DNA of 64,000 nucleotides. Origin: Flavobacteriaceae bacterium UBA1903. GTDB lineage: Bacteria; Bacteroidota; Bacteroidia; Flavobacteriales; Flavobacteriaceae. The notes beneath the pieces are model-generated. The model was not told the DNA's origin, made no database searches, and worked only from the letters and a program-made list of their open reading frames with translations. Position 1 is the first letter of the stretch. Each line of letters opens with the position of its first letter. The stretch lies in assembly GCA_002337605.1 (NCBI GenBank), contig DDGL01000006.1:20854-84853 (forward strand), read 5' to 3'. A program made the translations under genes and the position numbers. Positions 61,490 through 64,000 of this stretch are shown here, piece after piece.

Positions 61490-62080
61490 ATGAAAAATTT
61501 TAAATATATAACATTAGCTTTTATCGCAGTAGTTGGTCTAACGACACTTACTAGCTGTGAGGATGAGGATAAATCACCTATACCTCCATTAGGAAATGGT
61601 GGGTTTGTAAAATTTGTTGAGTTACCAGAATTTAATGCTGGTGCAGATCCAACAAGCGCAAGCTTTAATGCAATGACCGAGGACCCTAACGGGAACCTTG
61701 CATCTTACGAATTAAGAGTAGTTGGCGATTTTACTGATGCTCCTGAAGATACGTTAGCGTTTAGAAGCACAACCACATTCCCTTTTGATGTAAGCTTTAC
61801 AGCTTCAGATATGGCTGCTCTTTTTGGAGTGGACGTAACCACATTTGAAACAGGAGATAGTTTTGAATTTCTAGGTTCTGCAACAACTGTAGACGGCTTA
61901 GTTTATGACTATACAACTCCAGGTTGTGACTGCCCTACACCAGAAGACGGTGAACTTGTTGTTGAAGATCCAGGAACTTACAATGGTGGTACTACAGATG
62001 CTGTACTTATAAATGCAGCTGGTTTATTACAAGCATTCAACTATGAAGTTGAATTTAATGATCCACCAGTTGAAGATTAA
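61490..62080 (+). CDS. Lipoprotein of the SusCD unit, unknown function
   Basis: 196 residues with a signal ending LTSC (cysteine about residue 23), then a Pro/Gly/Glu/Asp-rich mature protein, probably beta-rich. A CDC motif lies near residue 144. It starts 20 bases after the SusD gene and is followed by a strong terminator, so it belongs to the SusCD transcript, in the place where surface glycan-binding (SusE/F-like) lipoproteins often sit. I do not recognise its family. Confidence 0.75.
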   Translation: MKNFKYITLAFIAVVGLTTLTSCEDEDKSPIPPLGNGGFVKFVELPEFNAGADPTSASFNAMTEDPNGNLASYELRVVGDFTDAPEDTLAFRSTTTFPFDVSFTASDMAALFGVDVTTFETGDSFEFLGSATTVDGLVYDYTTPGCDCPTPEDGELVVEDPGTYNGGTTDAVLINAAGLLQAFNYEVEFNDPPVED

Positions 62081-62104
62081 TTAAATTTTAATTATTTAAT
62101 ATAT

Positions 62105-62136
62105 AAAAACCATCACGTATTCGTGATGGTTTTTTA
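62105..62136 (+). terminator. Terminator of the SusCD-lipoprotein operon
   Basis: AAAAACCATCACG (62105-62117) pairs with CGTGATGGTTTTT (62122-62134), a perfect 13-bp stem with the 4-base loop TATT and a T-run. It ends only about 12 bases before the rlmB ATG. Confidence 0.9.
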
Positions 62137-62146
62137 CTTTTACATC

Positions 62147-62884
62147 ATGGCGAAAGAAAATAAAATATTCGGTATCTATCCAGTTCTTGAAGCTCTAAAA
62201 GCAGCTGTAGTAATTGATAAGCTATATGTTCAAAAGGATATTCAAAACCCAAAAATTCAATCTATTATAAAGGATGCTGAAAAGGTTGGTGCAACTATCA
62301 ATAGCGTCCCTGTTGAAAAATTAAACCGGTTAACGAACGGTAATCATCAGGGTGTTGTAGCTGTAACTTCTCCTATAGACTTCCCTTCACTAGAAGAAAC
62401 GGTTGAAACTATCCTTAAAACAAAAGAAGCCCCTTTATTTATTATACTAGATCAAATTAGTGACGTACGTAACTTTGGAGCAATTTTACGCACGGCAGAA
62501 TGCACAGGTGTAGATGCTGTAATTATTCAGAAAAAAGGCGGGGCTCCAGTGAGTGGAGATACAGTTAAAACCTCTGCAGGAGCTATTTTTAATATTCCAA
62601 TTTGTAAGGTGGACCACATAAAAGACGCCATTTTCTACCTACAGGGCTCTGGTATTACAACCATTGCAGCAACCGAAAAAAGTGAAGAAACACTCTACTC
62701 GAAGGATTTTAAGAGGCCTATAGCTTTAATTATGGGTTCTGAAGGGAAAGGAGTATCAAAATCTGTCTTATCGCTCGTAGATGAAGCCGCCTCCCTCCCA
62801 CTTATCGGAACTATTAATTCATTAAATGTTTCTGTAGCTTGTGGCGCGTTTTTATATGAAATCTTAAGACAGCGATCTTTATAA
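62147..62884 (+). CDS. rlmB: 23S rRNA (guanosine-2'-O)-methyltransferase RlmB (TrmH/SpoU family)
   Basis: 245 residues from the ATG at 62147. A GTG at 62123 would add eight residues but lies inside the terminator stem. An N-terminal substrate-binding domain (IFGIYPVLEAL) is followed by the SPOUT knot with ILDQISDVRNFGAILRTAE, IMGSEGKGVS and SLNVSVACGAFLYE. It methylates G2251 (E. coli numbering) of 23S rRNA; assignment to RlmB rather than another TrmH-type enzyme rests on length and layout. Confidence 0.9.
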   Translation: MAKENKIFGIYPVLEALKAAVVIDKLYVQKDIQNPKIQSIIKDAEKVGATINSVPVEKLNRLTNGNHQGVVAVTSPIDFPSLEETVETILKTKEAPLFIILDQISDVRNFGAILRTAECTGVDAVIIQKKGGAPVSGDTVKTSAGAIFNIPICKVDHIKDAIFYLQGSGITTIAATEKSEETLYSKDFKRPIALIMGSEGKGVSKSVLSLVDEAASLPLIGTINSLNVSVACGAFLYEILRQRSL

Positions 62885-63170
62885 TTCATCATCTGTGTCG
62901 CTCGATTCTTTATACGAATACGTCACTGTAACCCTACCATCATTATCGCCATCTTCAAGTAACGGCTTTATAGTTTTTTGTTTCTCAACTTCTGGAGATA
63001 CTTCAATAAAATTACCTTCGTCATCGAAGTAGGTTATAAATACATCTTCTTCTTCGTTATACGAATCTTTCTTCTATTCAAGCTTTTTAATTTCTACTGG
63101 ATTCTTTCTAAATAAAAGCGCCAACAGTCTCAAACTATCAGACAAAAATATTGATATATGTTTATTGATA
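62879..63170 (-). pseudogene. Broken minus-strand gene remnant
   Basis: Reading the minus strand to the TAA at 62881-62879, a coding-like stretch appears: 'FLSDSLRLLALLFRKNPVEI' then KKLE, an in-frame TAG (63076-63074), KKDSYNEEEDVFITYFDDEG, and an acidic tail ending SSDTDDEL. After the TAG there is no useful ATG, GTG or TTG. The reading before it fades into non-coding sequence beyond about 63170. It may be the C-terminal part of a membrane protein with an acidic cytoplasmic tail. The stop overlaps the rlmB 3' end by six bases. A sequencing error at the TAG cannot be excluded, but the start would still be missing. Confidence 0.5.
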
Positions 63171-63424
63171 GTGACTAAGGTTTTTAACCTCCAACATACA
63201 ACATAACACACTGATATGCTGTGCACAACGTAATAGATTCACAACACTATTGAAATCTAAAAAACAAACAATTGGTAAGTTTTTTAAGATATGTGAGCAT
63301 AGCTTCAGACTTCTTAGAAATTGGAGAGGAAACTACTATATGTTCAAAAAACAGAAACACTACACACCGTAGTAAAATTGTAACTGGGTTGTTTTATTAG
63401 TATTGCTAATCAATAAAAAACACT
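63171..63424. other. Gene-free stretch before the second SusD gene
   Basis: About 250 bases with no open frame that looks coding. A TTG and a TAGTATTG (one base off TAnnTTTG) occur between about 63379 and 63407 before the SusD start, with a 17-base spacer, a weak promoter candidate. No SusC gene lies here. Confidence 0.4.
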
Positions 63425-64000
63425 ATGAAAAATCTATTAAAAACAATTACACTTGCTGCACTAGTTGTATGTAGTACAGGTTGCGAAACCGATGAAATGG
63501 AGCTTTTAGATAATCCAACCGAGGAGACTATCAATATCTCGGATGCAGATTTCATAATAAATGATATCCAACGCACCTTTAATGATGTAATTGGAGGATA
63601 TAACCACCCTTCTAGACGTATTATACGACAAGTAAATCAATTTGACTCTTATACCCGCCAAATAGACAATAATTATCCACAGCATTATCCAAATACCTCC
63701 TGGTCAAATGCCTATCAGTTATTTGCTAGTGTTGATGAATTACAAGATATAGACGAAGCCACAGCAACAGAAGGGGGTATTCCATACCATGTAGGCATGG
63801 CTCAAGTATTGGAAGCATACTCCTATATGTTGCTTGTAGATTATTTAGGGGAAGTTCCCTTTTCTCAAGCATTACAACCCAACGAATTTCCAAATCCAGT
63901 TTTAGATGCTGGTGCTTCTATCTACGCCGCTCAATTAACCTTATTAGACGAGGCCATTGCCAACCTAAACGAAGGGGACACAAATCAGGCACTGGTTCCT
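63425..64000 (+). CDS. Second SusD/RagB-family lipoprotein, cut by the window end
   Basis: 192 codons from the ATG at 63425 run open to the last base. The signal and lipid cysteine (STGCETD, about residue 20) and many blocks match the SusD gene at 59853: MKNLLK, RQVNQF, GGIPYHVG, YMLLVDYL, EFPNP and GASIYAAQL...LLDEAIANLN. The two are recent paralogues by eye. There is no SusC gene directly upstream, unlike the first copy. The remainder lies outside the window. Confidence 0.9.
   Translation, partial: MKNLLKTITLAALVVCSTGCETDEMELLDNPTEETINISDADFIINDIQRTFNDVIGGYNHPSRRIIRQVNQFDSYTRQIDNNYPQHYPNTSWSNAYQLFASVDELQDIDEATATEGGIPYHVGMAQVLEAYSYMLLVDYLGEVPFSQALQPNEFPNPVLDAGASIYAAQLTLLDEAIANLNEGDTNQALVP

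Noticed and set aside
62123..62146. GTG start for rlmB
   Set aside because: It lies inside the terminator stem and adds residues foreign to the family.
1..64000. CRISPR arrays, tRNA or rRNA genes, insertion sequences, phage genes
   Set aside because: I looked for repeats with spacers, cloverleaf-like sequence, transposase motifs and integrases and saw none.

Overview
The window looks like a chromosomal segment of a marine-type member of the Flavobacteriaceae (Bacteroidota). The evidence is a FecI/FecR/TonB-receptor unit, a SusC/SusD pair, a T9SS sorting domain, promoters of the form TTTG-N19-TAnnTTTG, lack of Shine-Dalgarno sequences, frequent TTG/GTG starts, and an rpsL-rpsG-fusA-rpsJ / rplC...rplQ ribosomal block without adk or map. 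The species cannot be named from sequence alone. I saw no rRNA, tRNA, CRISPR array, insertion sequence or prophage.

Layout. 1-2.15 kb (+): end of a glyoxalase-fold gene, an AI-2E-type permease, a DCC-family protein and a YkvA-type membrane protein. 2.16-6.8 kb (-): folD, ffh, an RhlE-like helicase and a DUF4349 lipoprotein. 6.9-10.3 kb (+): a membrane protein with an N-terminal helical domain, a lipoprotein, an M28 peptidase and a small exported protein. 10.4-18.6 kb (+) is the most unusual part: four small exported proteins, at least three sharing one beta-rich domain, then two paralogous TPR-histidine kinases, one LuxR-type response regulator and a lipoprotein. 18.8-22.9 kb (+): ECF sigma factor, FecR anti-sigma and an STN-type TonB receptor. 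22.9-27.9 kb: argS (-), a DUF2652 protein, a small unknown, a small membrane protein (-), an SDR/DUF2867 protein and a decayed copy of the latter's 3' end.

27.9-37.0 kb (-): a CtlX-type hydrolase, an outer-membrane barrel with a T9SS-tagged vanadium-haloperoxidase-like protein, a second amidinotransferase-fold enzyme, gltA, eno and carA. 37.2-54.5 kb (-): the full ribosomal super-cluster, transcribed rpsL to rplQ, with secY, infA, rpmJ and rpoA. A recognisable promoter lies before rpsL, a strong terminator after rplQ, and structured gaps at rpsJ/rplC and rpsK/rpsD. 54.7-64 kb (+): an Omp85-type protein, SusC, SusD, a lipoprotein, rlmB, a broken minus-strand remnant and the start of a second SusD paralogue cut by the window end.

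How the genes work together: the ribosomal block and fusA/secY/ffh serve translation and secretion, and folD/carA/gltA/eno serve central metabolism. The FecI-FecR-TonB unit and the SusCD unit are envelope uptake systems with, respectively, cell-surface signalling and glycan/peptide-type import logic. The 10.4-18.6 kb locus is best read as a candidate envelope sensing module: exported beta-sandwich proteins beside two kinases whose TPR halves are predicted to face the periplasm. That functional link is inference.
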